Part shown: one piece after another, positions 51,701 through 62,893 of the stretch
Numbering within the stretch: the first letter of the stretch is position 1
Layout of the letters: every line of letters begins with the position of its first letter
Source of the DNA: Megaleporinus macrocephalus
Taxonomy: Eukaryota > Chordata > Actinopteri > Characiformes > Anostomidae
Length of the DNA stretch: 64,000 nucleotides
Reading direction: 5' to 3'
Assembly (NCBI GenBank): GCA_021613375.1
Contig: CM038716.1
Coordinates: forward strand, 3,991,684 to 4,055,683
The notes under the pieces: model-generated
Database searches by the model: none
What the model was told of the DNA's origin: nothing
Seen by the model: the letters and a program-made list of their open reading frames with translations, nothing else
Made by a program: the position numbers and the translations under genes

Positions 51701-54700
51701 AGTTTTGGGGTTTTCTTAGTTTTTCAGATCTTGGCTACACTTCCACAATTCCTCTCAACTGCCACAGTTAATGATGTTTCAGCCAGTGGAGACCGTCCAG
51801 GCTTTCGACAGTCTTATCCTGCCTTCAGCTTCATTTTCCAATCCTTAGCCAGCTGCTTACAGAAGCCTATAGATCAGAGGTCACTCATAGTTGGACGTTG
51901 ATAGTTGAGAAACTATTGAGGAGGATTTAATTCTGACTGTGTTTATTTTAAGCCGCAGAGCTTTTCTCATTTTTATGGTATACGGGCTTTGCGGCGCAGT
52001 AAACTCACAGACCAATCACGTGCGCTGTTAGATCACCATAGGTGATAGGCTCCTCAGCCAATCAGACGAGTTGGAGAGTAAAGTGAGTTGGAGAGTAAAG
52101 CGAGTTGGAGAGTAAGGCGAGTCGGAGAGTAAGGCGAGTCGGAGAATAAAGCGAGTCGGAGAATAAAGCGAGTCGGAGAGTAAGGCGAGTCGGAGAGTAA
52201 AGCGAGTCGGAGAGTAAAGCGAGTCGGAGAGTAAAGCGAGTCGGAGAGTAAGGTGAGTTGGAGAGTAAAGCGAGTCGGAGAATAAAGCGAGTCGGAGAGT
52301 AAGGCGAGTGGGAGAGTAAAGCGAGTCGGAGAGTAAAGCGAGTCGGAGAGTAAGGCGAGTCGGAGAGTAAGGCGAGTCGGAGAGTAAGGCGAGTTGGAGA
52401 GTAAAGCGAGTCGAAAAGTAAAAAGCGAGTCAGAGAATAAAGCGAGTCAGAGAATAAAGCGAGTTTGAGAGTAAGGCGAGTTGGAGAGTAAGGCGAGTCG
52501 GAGAGTAAAGCGAGTCAGAGAATAAAGCAAGTCGGAGAGTAAGGCGAGTCGGAGAGTAAGGCGAGTCGGAGAGTAAAGCGAGTCAGAGAATAAAGCAAGT
52601 TGGAGAGTAAGGCGAGTTGGAGAGTAAAGCGAGTCAGAGAATAAAGCGAGTCGGAGAGTAAGGCGAGTTGGAGAGTAAGGCGAGTTGGAGAGTAAAGCGA
52701 GTCGGAGAATAAAGTGAGTCAGAGAGTAAAGCAAGTCGGAGAGTAAGGCGAGTCGGACAGTAAAGCAAGTCGGAGAGTAAGGCGAGTCGGACAGTAAAGC
52801 GAGTCAGAGAATAAAGCAAGTTGGAGAGTAAGGCGAGTTGGAGAGTAAGGCGAGTTGGAGAGTAAAGCGAGTCGGAGAATAAAGTGAGTCAGAGAATAAA
52901 GCAAGTCGGAGAGTAAGGCGAGTCGGACAGTAAAGCAAGTCGGAGAGTAAGGCGAGTTGGACAGTAAAGCAAGTCGGAGAGTAAGGCGAGTCGGAGAGTA
53001 AAGCGAGTCAAAAAGTAAAAAGCGAGTCAGAGAATAAAGCCAGTTGGAGAGTAAGGCGAGTTGGAGAGTAAGGCAAGTTGGAGAGTAAAGCGAGTCAGAG
53101 AATAAAGCGAGTCAGAGAATAAAACGAGTCAGAGAATAAAGCGAGTCGAAAAGTAAAAAGCGCGTCAGAGAATACAGCGAGTTGGAGAGTAAGGCGAGTT
53201 GGAGAGTAAGGCGAGTTGGAGAGTAAAGCGAGTCAGAGAATAAAGCGAGTCGGAGAGTAAGGCGAGTCGGAGAGTAAGGCGAGTTGGAGGGTAAGGTGAG
53301 TTGTAGAGTAAAGCGAGTCGAAAAGTAAAAAGCGAGCCAGAGAATAAAGCGAGTTTGAGAGTAAGGCGAGTTGGAGAGTAAAGCGAGTCAGAGAATAAAG
53401 CGAGTTGGAGAGTAAGGCGAGTTGGAGAGTAAAGCGAGTCGGAGAATAAAGTGAGTCAGAGAGTAAAGCAAGTCGGAGAATAAAGTGAGTCAGAGAGTAA
53501 AGCGAGTCGGAGAGTAAGGCGAGTCGGACAGTAAAGCAAGTCGGAGAGTAAGGTGAGTCGGACAGTAAAGCAAGTCGGAGAGTAAGGCGAGTCGGACAGT
53601 AAAGCAAGTCGGAGAGTAAGGCGAGTCTGACAGTAAAGCAAGTCGGAGAGTAAGGTGAGTCGGACAGTAAAGCAAGTCGGAGAGTAAGGTGAGTTGGACA
53701 GTAAAGCAAGTCGGAGAGTAAAGCGAGTCGGGGAATAAAGTGAGTCAGAGAGTAAAGCAAGTCGGAGAGTAAGGCGAGTCGGACAGTAAAGCAAGTCAGA
53801 GAGTAAGGTGAGTTGGACAGTAAAGCAAGTCGGAGAGTAAGGCGAGTCGGACAGTAAAGCAAGTCGGAGAGTAAGGCGAGTCGGACAGTAAAGCAAGTCG
53901 GAGAGTAAGGTGAGTTGGACAGTAAAGCAAGTTGGAGAGTAAGGTGAGTTGGAGAGTAAAGCGAGTCGGAGAATAAAGTGAGTCAGAGAGTAAAGCAAGT
54001 CGGAGAGTAAGGTGAGTTGGACAGTAAAGCAAGTCAGAGAGTAAGGAGAGTCGGACAGTAAAGCAAGTCGGAGAGTAAGGCGAGTCGGACAGTAAAGCAA
54101 GTCGGAGAGTAAGGTGAGTCGGACAGTAAAGCAAGTTGGAGAGTAAGGCGAGTTGGAGAGTAAGGTGAGTTGGAGAGTAAAGCGAGTCGGAGAATAAAGT
54201 GAGTCAGAGAGTAAAGCAAGTCAGAGAGTAAGGCGAGTCGGACAGTAAAGCAAGTCGGAGAGTAAGGTGAGTTGGACAGTAAAGCAAGTTGGAGAGTAAG
54301 GTGAGTTGGAGAGTAAAGCGAGTCGGAGAATAAAGTGAGTCAGAGAGTAAAGCAAGTCGGAGAGTAAGGTGAGTCGGACAGTAAAGCAAGTCGGAGAGTA
54401 AGGCGAGTCGGACAGTAAAGCGAGTCAGAGAATAAAGCAAGTTGGAGAGTAAGGCGAGTTGGAGAGTAAGGTGAGTTGGAGAGTAAAGCGAGTCGGAGAA
54501 TAAAGTGAGTCAGAGAGTAAAGCAAGTCAGAGAGTAAGGCGAGTCGGACAGTAAAGCAAGTCGGAGAGTAAGGTGAGTTGGACAGTAAAGCAAGTTGGAG
54601 AGTAAGGTGAGTTGGAGAGTAAAGCGAGTCGGAGAATAAAGTGAGTCAGAGAGTAAAGCAAGTCGGAGAGTAAGGTGAGTTGGACAGTAAAGCAAGTCAG

Positions 54701-57700
54701 AGAGTAAGGAGAGTCGGACAGTAAAGCAAGTCGGAGAGTAAGGCGAGTCGGACAGTAAAGCAAGTCGGAGAGTAAGGCGAGTCGGACAGTAAAGCAAGTC
54801 GGAGAGTAAGGCGAGTCGGACAGTAAAGCGAGTCAGAGAATAAAGCAAGTTGGAGAGTAAGGCGAGTTGGAGAGTAAGGTGAGTTGGAGAGTAAAGCGAG
54901 TCGGAGAATAAAGTGAGTCAGAGAGTAAAGCAAGTCTGAGAGTAAGGTGAGTTGGACAGTAAAGCAAGTCAGAGAGTAAGGCGAGTCGGACAGTAAAGCA
55001 AGTCGGAGAGTAAGGCGAGTCGGACAGTAAAGCAAGTCGGAGAGTAAGGTGAGTTGGAGAGTAAAGCGAGTCGGAGAATAAAGTGAGTCAGAGAGTAAAG
55101 CAAGTCGGAGAGTAAGGTGAGTTGGACAGTAAAGCAAGTCAGAGAGTAAGGAGAGTCGGACAGTAAAGCAAGTCGGAGAGTAAGGCGAGTCGGACAGTAA
55201 AGCAAGTCGGAGAGTAAGGCGAGTCGGACAGTAAAGCAAGTCGGAGAGTAAGGCGAGTCGGACAGTAAAGCGAGTCAGAGAATAAAGCAAGTTGGAGAGT
55301 AAGGCGAGTTGGAGAGTAAGGTGAGTTGGAGAGTAAAGCGAGTCGGAGAATAAAGTGAGTCAGAGAGTAAAGCAAGTCTGAGAGTAAGGTGAGTTGGACA
55401 GTAAAGCAAGTCAGAGAGTAAGGCGAGTCGGACAGTAAAGCAAGTCGGAGAGTAAGGCGAGTCGGACAGTAAAGCAAGTCGGAGAGTAAGGCGAGTCGGA
55501 CAGTAAAGCGAGTCGGACAGTAAGGCGAGTCGGACAGTAAAGCAAGTCAGAGAGTAAGGCGAGTCGGACAGTAAAGCAAGTTGGAGAGTAAGGCGAGTCG
55601 GACAGTAAAGCAAGTCGGAGAGTAAGGCGAGTCGGACAGTAAAGCGAGTCAGAGAATAAAGCAAGTCGGAGAGTAAGGCGAGTTGGAGAGTAAGGCGAGT
55701 TAGAGAGTAAGGTGAGTTGGACAGTAAAGCAAGTCGGAGAGTAAGGCGAGTCGGACAGTTAAGCAAGTCAGAGAGTAAGGCGAGTCGGACAGTTAAGCAA
55801 GTCGGAGAGTAAGGCGAGTCGGACAGTAAAGCAAATCGGACAGTAAAGCAAGTTGGAGAGTAAGGCGAGTTGGAGAGTAAGGCGAGTTGGAGAGTAAGGC
55901 GAGTTAGAGAGTAAGGCGAGTCGGACAGTAAAGCAAGTCGGAGAGTAAGGCGAGTTAGAGAGTAAGGCGAGATAGAGAGTTAGGCGAGTCGGACAGTAAA
56001 GCAAGTCGGAGAGTAAGGCGAGTTAGAGAGTAAGGCGAGTTGGAGAGTAAGGCGAGTTAGAGAGTAAGGCGAGTCGGACAGTAAAGCGAGTCGGACAGTA
56101 AAGCAAGTCAGAGAGTAAGGCGAGTCGGACAGTAAAGCAAGTCGGAGAGTAAGGCGAGTCGGACAGTAAAGCAAGTCGGAGAGTAAGGCGAGTCGGACAG
56201 TAAAGCGAGTCGGACAGTAAGGCGAGTCGGACAGTAAAGCAAGTCAGAGAGTAAGGCGAGTCGGACAGTAAAGCAAGTCGGAGAGTAAGGCGAGTTGGAG
56301 AGTAAGGCGAGTTAGAGAGTAAGGCGAGTCGGACAGTAAAGCAAGTCGGAGAGTAAGGCGAGTTGGAGAGTAAGGCGAGTTAGAGAGTAAGGCGAGTCGG
56401 ACAGTAAAGCGAGTCGGACAGTAAAGCGAGTTAGAGAGTAAGGCGAGTTGGAGAGTAAGGCGAGTTAGAGAGTAAGGCGAGTCGGACAGTAAAGCGAGTC
56501 GGACAGTAAAGCAAGTCGGAGAGTAAGGCGAGTCGGACAGTAAAGCAAGTCGGAGAGTAAGGCAAGTCGGACAGTAAAGCGAGTCGGAGAGTAAGGCGAG
56601 TCGGACAGTAAAGCAAGTCGGAGAGTAAGGCGAGTCGGAGAGTAAAGCAAGTCGGAGAGTAAGGAGAGTCGGACAGTAAAGCGAGTCGGACAGTAAAGCG
56701 AGTTTGAGAGTAAGGTGAGTCAGAGAGTAAGGCGAGTCGGAGAGTAAGGCGAGTCGGACAGTAAAGCGAGTTTGAGAGTAAGGTGAGTCAGAGAGTAAGG
56801 CGAGTCGGAGAGTAAGGCGAGTCGGACAGTAAAGCGAGTGAGAGCAAAAGCAAAAGTAACAGCTGAACAATGGTACTAAGAGAGATGCTTATAGAAATAA
56901 TCAGAGACAGAAGAATCTTGATTAAAGGAGTAATAGGAGTGTGTATTAATACATTACCCTTTGCATAATCTGCTTTTTTTAATCATTTGCTGCAGAAATT
57001 ATGCATTTTATTGTAGTTCTTTTCTCCTAAAAATGTAAGGAAAAATGTTTAATTTAGTAAAGGATCAGTAAGAATTCATAAGCTGGTGTTTAATGTATAT
57101 AGGATTGTTAACATTTCTCTGCTACGATGTTGATTTAATATAGTTAGTATCAGATGACGATGGTGTGGCAGTGTTATGGCATTTCAGTTGTGAAACGATT
57201 GTCTTTTTTTTATTTAACAGGGTAAAAGGGGACCTCCGGGGTCACGGGGACCAAAAGGCTCACGGGTAATTACCCCTCATTTATTTGATGTGTGTGTGTG
57301 TCTGTGTGTGTGTGTATGTATGTTTTTGTTTGTTTGCTGCCTGTATGAGAACATGCATGTTAGTATTGTGTAAGTTTGTGTGTGTTCAGGTGTTTTGTTC
57401 TTTAAAAGTAATTGTTTCTGTTTCTAATTAATAGGGATCAAATGGAACCCCTGGATATTCCGGCACTGCAGGATTGCCTGTATGTATTTACCTTCTACAA
57501 AACTGGATTATTAATACAACTGACATATGTGTGCCCTACGTCATGGTAGCGGTGGGGAAAAACCAATACAGATAATAAAAATAATATCAATATTTTGTTA
57601 TGGAAATTGCAAACCCAGCTTAGATGTTTAGTATAACAACAATGACAGTCAAAGCTTTTAGTAAAGCAGAAAATATTAATAGTGTGGATGACCAAAACCA

Positions 57701-60700
57701 ATAGATTCCTATGTGGCTAAACCATCATGGACACATGGAATAATGTCAAAATCATAATACTATCACATCATAACTTAAATATCACTGTAATATCAAGTCT
57801 TGGAGCCTTCAATGATTCCCACCACCAAATTATGAGTGATTAATCCTAACGTTAATCCTAACCCAAATTTTTTTGTAATTTTTTTTTGTAATAGTATCAT
57901 TGACGGGTCTTTTGACCTACAAAACAAATTATTTTTATTAATTGACTTTAGCAACAATCAAGGTCACCACTCGTCCACTTAATCCCAAGTCAAAACACGT
58001 TATTGAGTTATTCACTTCTTTAATAAATATTTCTTACAGACTGTAGTCCATTTATTTCTCTGCATACATTGTTTATCCCCTTTTACCCTGTTCTTTAATG
58101 GTCAGGACCACCAGGGACAACCACAGAGCAGGTACTATTAGGGAGGTGGATTATTCTCAGCACTGCAGTGACACTGGCATGATGGTGGTTTGTTAGTGTG
58201 TGTTACGCTAGTATGAGTGGATCAGACACAGCAGTGCTGCCGGAGTTTTTTAAACACTCACTGTGTCCACTCACTGTCCGAGGTGTACAGAGAATCAGAT
58301 GCACTACAGTCTTGAATTGTTTAGCAACAAAGTGCTCCTACATGGTAAGTGGAGCTGATATGATAGAGAATGAGTGTAGATACAAGGAGGTGGTTTTAAT
58401 GTTATAGCTGGGTTTTACACAGTGGGGTCACAGTAGTATGACCACCAGCTAATATCCAGAGTAAGCACCACGTCCAGCACTGACAGCAGCTAGATGGGCC
58501 GGGAGACTCAATAAGGTTCTGGTAGGTTGTCACAGGTATCTGGAGCCATGGTGACTGCAGTGCATCCCACAGCTGCTGGAGGGAACATGGGGGAGCATCC
58601 ATAGAGCCAACAGGATGGTCCAGGCCGTCCCACAGATGCTCCCCAGTCTGGGGAATTAGGGGTCCAGGGTGGTAGTTAAAAATCGGACATTTCTAGCCAT
58701 GTGATGTGTTACATTGTCTTGCTGGAAGATCCTATCTGCCCCAGGGGGGACAATCAGCATGTATGGTGTACGTGATCTGCAAGGATGAATTCATAGCCAG
58801 ATCGTTTGAGAGTGGGTGTGTCTCAAAACCTATCGAGCTGCCTACATAGACAGCATTTTACTTCATAGTATGTGCTCCAGACATGCAGGCTGTCCCAATT
58901 CTTACATACCTTAAACATGCTGTCTACTGAGGCACCTTACAAGCAGTGAAGTGGTTTTAAATGTAGGTTATATGGATTTTTTCTGGTGTGTTAATGTGTT
59001 TCTTGTAGAGATGGACCGATCAGTGTTTTTGGGGCCGATTCCGATCGCCGGTCACCTTTCAGCATGATCGGCCAATAACCGATACCGATCGAGGGCAGAG
59101 TATACGACACGGCAGGGCTATATGTAGTTATTTTAGCGCAAGCAAGTCATGAAACATGATCTAAACTGATTTATTACCATTTTAACGAGCTCATGTGAAA
59201 CAGCATAATATTTTTAACAAAATTATCAGTAAATAAACAAAGTACATCAAACAAATATCTCCAATACTGCAATCATTACATTTAGACCCTTAATTTAAAA
59301 CTAAAAAAGCTAATTAAATACATGCAGTAAAAAAAATTGCAGTCATTAAACGCAGACTCTGGTTATTTTATACTAAATCTGTAATCATTAAATGTAGATC
59401 TTGAATTGCTGCTGCTGTTCTGTTCGTACCGGTCAGATCTGGTCTGCACTGGGTTATTATCTGTTCTGGGTTGTTTGTTTTGTGCTAGCTGTGTGTGCTA
59501 GCTCTGCTGTTTGCTGATACTCACTGTATTCAGCTGCGTGCAGTGTCGTATCAGATTAGTGTGTTAAATGTCTTTGTCTTGGTTCCTCAACGAGACGCTG
59601 ATTTTACTCATGAGTCTCCGTCACGTAGGGTAAACACTGCCAGACGGACATGCTCACTTTCCGCGACGTTGCTGCTTCAGTCAGTCTGTGGAAAATGAAA
59701 GGGTATGTATTTCCATCTAGTGGTTCAGATAGGAATTGCAGGGAGGGGGTTCTCCTCTTCCTGCATGAAACGCTAGCTGGAAATACAGAAATTAGGCTTA
59801 TTTGTTTAACGCTATCAATCGGCTCTCGTGATCGGCTCTAAATTGGACAAATATCGGCCGATCACATATTTTGATTAAAAATCAGCCGATACTGATACAT
59901 AGCCGATCTCTAGTTTCTTGTCATATAACCAGTCGTTAACCATTTTGCAGTTTTATACTTAAGCCATTAGCGTTTATGCTAGCGGATTTTTAAGCCTTGG
60001 GCCAACTAAACCACCAGTCGCGTGCTGCAGTGGGCGGGTACAAGCCGTGACGCAGTCTCTCTCTAACTAGAGCGTCTCAGTAATCTGTTTTATGAGGAGA
60101 GATGAGGAGAGAACACTGATACTTAAACAGCTGCTACCTAGACAGCCTACTTAGACACTCACTAGGTTTTGAGACACACCCAGTGTCTTCCACATGGATG
60201 AGTGGGTCCAGAGAATGCTGTGAAAACATTTCCCAGAGCATAACGCTGCCATCTACGCACTGCTCATCAAAGTAGGAAGTGGTCATAATAATGTGACTCA
60301 ACTGTGTGGAAGAAACAGTGTTGATGAAGATTTGTGGGTGATTTGTGGGCAGCATGGGAACGGCAGAACATCAGCGATCACTAATTGCCACTCATCTGCA
60401 CACTACTTATTCTTATGTGACAAAAAATAGTGATGTCAATCCTTTGGATATCCTATCTTTTTAGGGACTGCCAGGAATTGAGGGCCCTAGAGGGTGGCAT
60501 GGTGCCCCAGGATGTAATGGCACAAAGGTAAGAACAACAACAATAATGGGACTAATTTATACAGATTATTGATTATTATTATATTTGTATATTATTATTA
60601 TTCTTATTACTTGTGCTTTGTTAATAGGGTGAAAGGGGGCCTCAGGGACCACCTGGAGCTTCTGGCTTTCCTGGAGAAATAGTAAGTCCCCAAGTACACT

Positions 60701-62850
60701 GATATCAATAACCAAAAATCATAAGAACAGTGATTATTTAGATATCTGTTAAAATTTTAGATATCTTCACAAAATCCCAGGCGGTTTGAAAGAGTTTGTA
60801 ACTTGTTTTTATTCTGTTCTTTTTTCTCAGGGACTAAACGGACCTGCTGGCCAGAAGGTGTGTATCCCCTCAGCCTGTGTGATTAGGGTGAAATTTCTAA
60901 ACTGATATATGTCCCTCATATAAAACTCGAAAAAGTGCAGAGAAGCAGCTTATTGTTGTTAACACATTAACCCTTTGATGGGTCAAAAGTGGCCCCTCTG
61001 AGATTTTATGTTTTATGTTGCAATAAATGAATTTCATCATTAAAGCTACCTGTTTGTGCCATCACAAATACTTGTTTTATTATTATTTTTTAATATTTTT
61101 GTATCACTGCCCTTCTAACACATGGGCAAACTAAACCTTTATGTAGTCACTATGGAATTTGATAATAAACTATTGACATTTGTAAACATTTGCAGTCAGG
61201 AACACATTTACAAACTACTTTTGTGCATGACGTTAATTAATAAGAGTTAAAATAATGATTTAAGTTAATCCAAAACAAGATTTTTAATGAACTCTTAGAA
61301 CTTTACACAATGAAATAAACAGGTTTTAATAGATATACCAAAGATATACTTAACAGTGCAAATAATAACATAGGAATTAATACGGATCAAGTTTAACCCA
61401 TGTTGTGCATTAAAGGGGGTTTACTTAGCTTGTACATCAAAGGGTTAACCATATATATTCACTATATGTCACACCCTGCTCTGTTCTCTGTCCTTGTTTA
61501 CATTCCCCTGTCAGTCCCATGTGCCTATGTTTGTCATGTGCTCCTGTGTCTCCGCTCCTCACCTGTTTCCTATCTGTGGCCCTTTCTGTTCACAGGTGTT
61601 CCATGTTCCCTGTTGTGATGTATACCTTCTGTTTGCTCCCCGTGTGTCTCTGTTTTCTGGCCCGTGTGTCTCTGTTTTCTAGCCCGTGTGTCTCTGTTTG
61701 CTTCCCATGTGTCTCTGTTTTCTGGCCCGTGTGTCTCTGTTTTCTAGCCCGTGTGTCTCTGTTTGCTTCCCATGTGTCTCTGATTTCTAGCCCGTGTGTC
61801 TCTGTTTTCTGGCCCGTGTGTCTCTGATTTCTGGCCTGTGTGTCTCTGTTTTCTAGCCCATGTGTCTCTGTTTTCTAGCCCGTGTGTCTCTGTTTTCTGG
61901 CCCATGTGTCTCTGTTTTGTAGCCTGTGTCTTTGTTTTCTAGCCCGTGTGTCTCTGTTTTCTAGCCCGTGTGTCTCTGTTTTCTGGCCCGTGTGTCTCTG
62001 ATTTCTGGCCTGTGTGTCTCTGTTTTCTAGCCCATGTGTCTCTGTTTTCTAGCCCGTGTGTCTCTGTTTTCTGGCCCATGTGTCTCTGTTTTGTAGCCTG
62101 TGTCTTTGTTTTCTAGCCCATGTGTCTCTGTTTTCTGGCCCGTGTGTCTCTGTTTTCTAGCCCGTGTGTCTCTGTTTTCTGGCCCGTGTGTCTCTGTTTT
62201 CCAGCCCATGTGTCTCTGTTTTCTAGCCCGTGTGTCTCTGTTTTCTGGCCCATGTGTCTCTGTTTTGTAGCCTGTGTCTTTGTTTTCTAGCCCGTGTGTC
62301 TCTGTTTTCTAGCCCGTGTGTCTCTGTTTTCTGGCCCGTGTGTCTCTGTTTTCTGGCCCGTGTGTCTCTGTTTTCTGGCCCGTGTGTCTCTGTTTTCTGG
62401 CCCGTGTGTCTCTGTTTTCTAGCCCGTGTGTCTCTGTTTTCTGGCCCGTGTACAGTTTGTCTTTTGTTCTAGTCTGTTTGTTTATTTCCTGTTTTGTTTG
62501 TATTTCCTACAGTGAATTTATTTATTTAATGTTTTGTTTTTTTAATTTAGTTTTATTATTAAATGTGTTTTGCTTGCGTTTGCATCCGCCCTCCCCTCTG
62601 TCCTGCCTTCGTCTCCAAGTCTTCTCCACGCACCTCGCTCTCACACCCAAAAAAAACTGTTCAAAACATACTTTTTACATTCCAATAGCTTCTACGATTA
62701 GACTTTTACTTTTTACTATTTCTTTCTTTTATTTCTTTTCTAATGAATTTACTGCTTTATTCCTTTTTACCATTTTATTTTCCTCTCCTCTTTATCTACT
62801 GTATAATTTTTTTTCTAATGTTTTCTTTTACCTGTTGGTCTCTATTTGTA

Positions 62851-62893
<43 letters not shown>

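Larger units (their letters stand above)
45826..57220 (+). other. Intron 3 (11.4 kb)
   Basis: It is dominated by the 17-bp array at 52066-56841 and also holds a Tc1-like MITE and a 193-bp direct duplication. The stretches 46240-47590, 49100-50080, 51130-52060 and 56850-57220 show no gene or repeat I can name. A 116-codon open frame at 51551-51901 has no recognisable domain and no splice context. Confidence 0.85.
58418..60330. mobile_element. Outer DNA element of a nested cluster (interrupted)
   Basis: The left part 58418-58813 (GTCACAGTAGTATGACCACC, CATCCCACAGCTGCTGGAGG) and the right part 60182-60330 (CCACATGGATGAGTGGGTCC, TTTCCCAGAGCATAACGCTGCC) read as one fish DNA element when the 1.37-kb insert is ignored. 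The outer boundaries are approximate. Confidence 0.65.
57480..60464 (+). other. Intron 5 (3.0 kb), mostly transposons
   Basis: Almost all of the intron from 58030 to 60330 is a MITE followed by a three-level nested DNA transposon cluster. The first 550 bp is AT-rich and has nothing recognisable. Confidence 0.85.

Noticed and set aside
51551..51901. 116-codon plus-strand open frame in intron 3
   Set aside because: No domain, no collagen triplets and no good acceptor or donor. It is probably part of an old repeat.
53233..54100. Minus-strand open frames of 197-214 codons with 17-residue Leu/Ser/Thr/Tyr-rich repeats
   Set aside because: They arise because the 17-bp array has no minus-strand stop codons. 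They overlap each other in all frames, have no domain, and lie antisense to a collagen intron.
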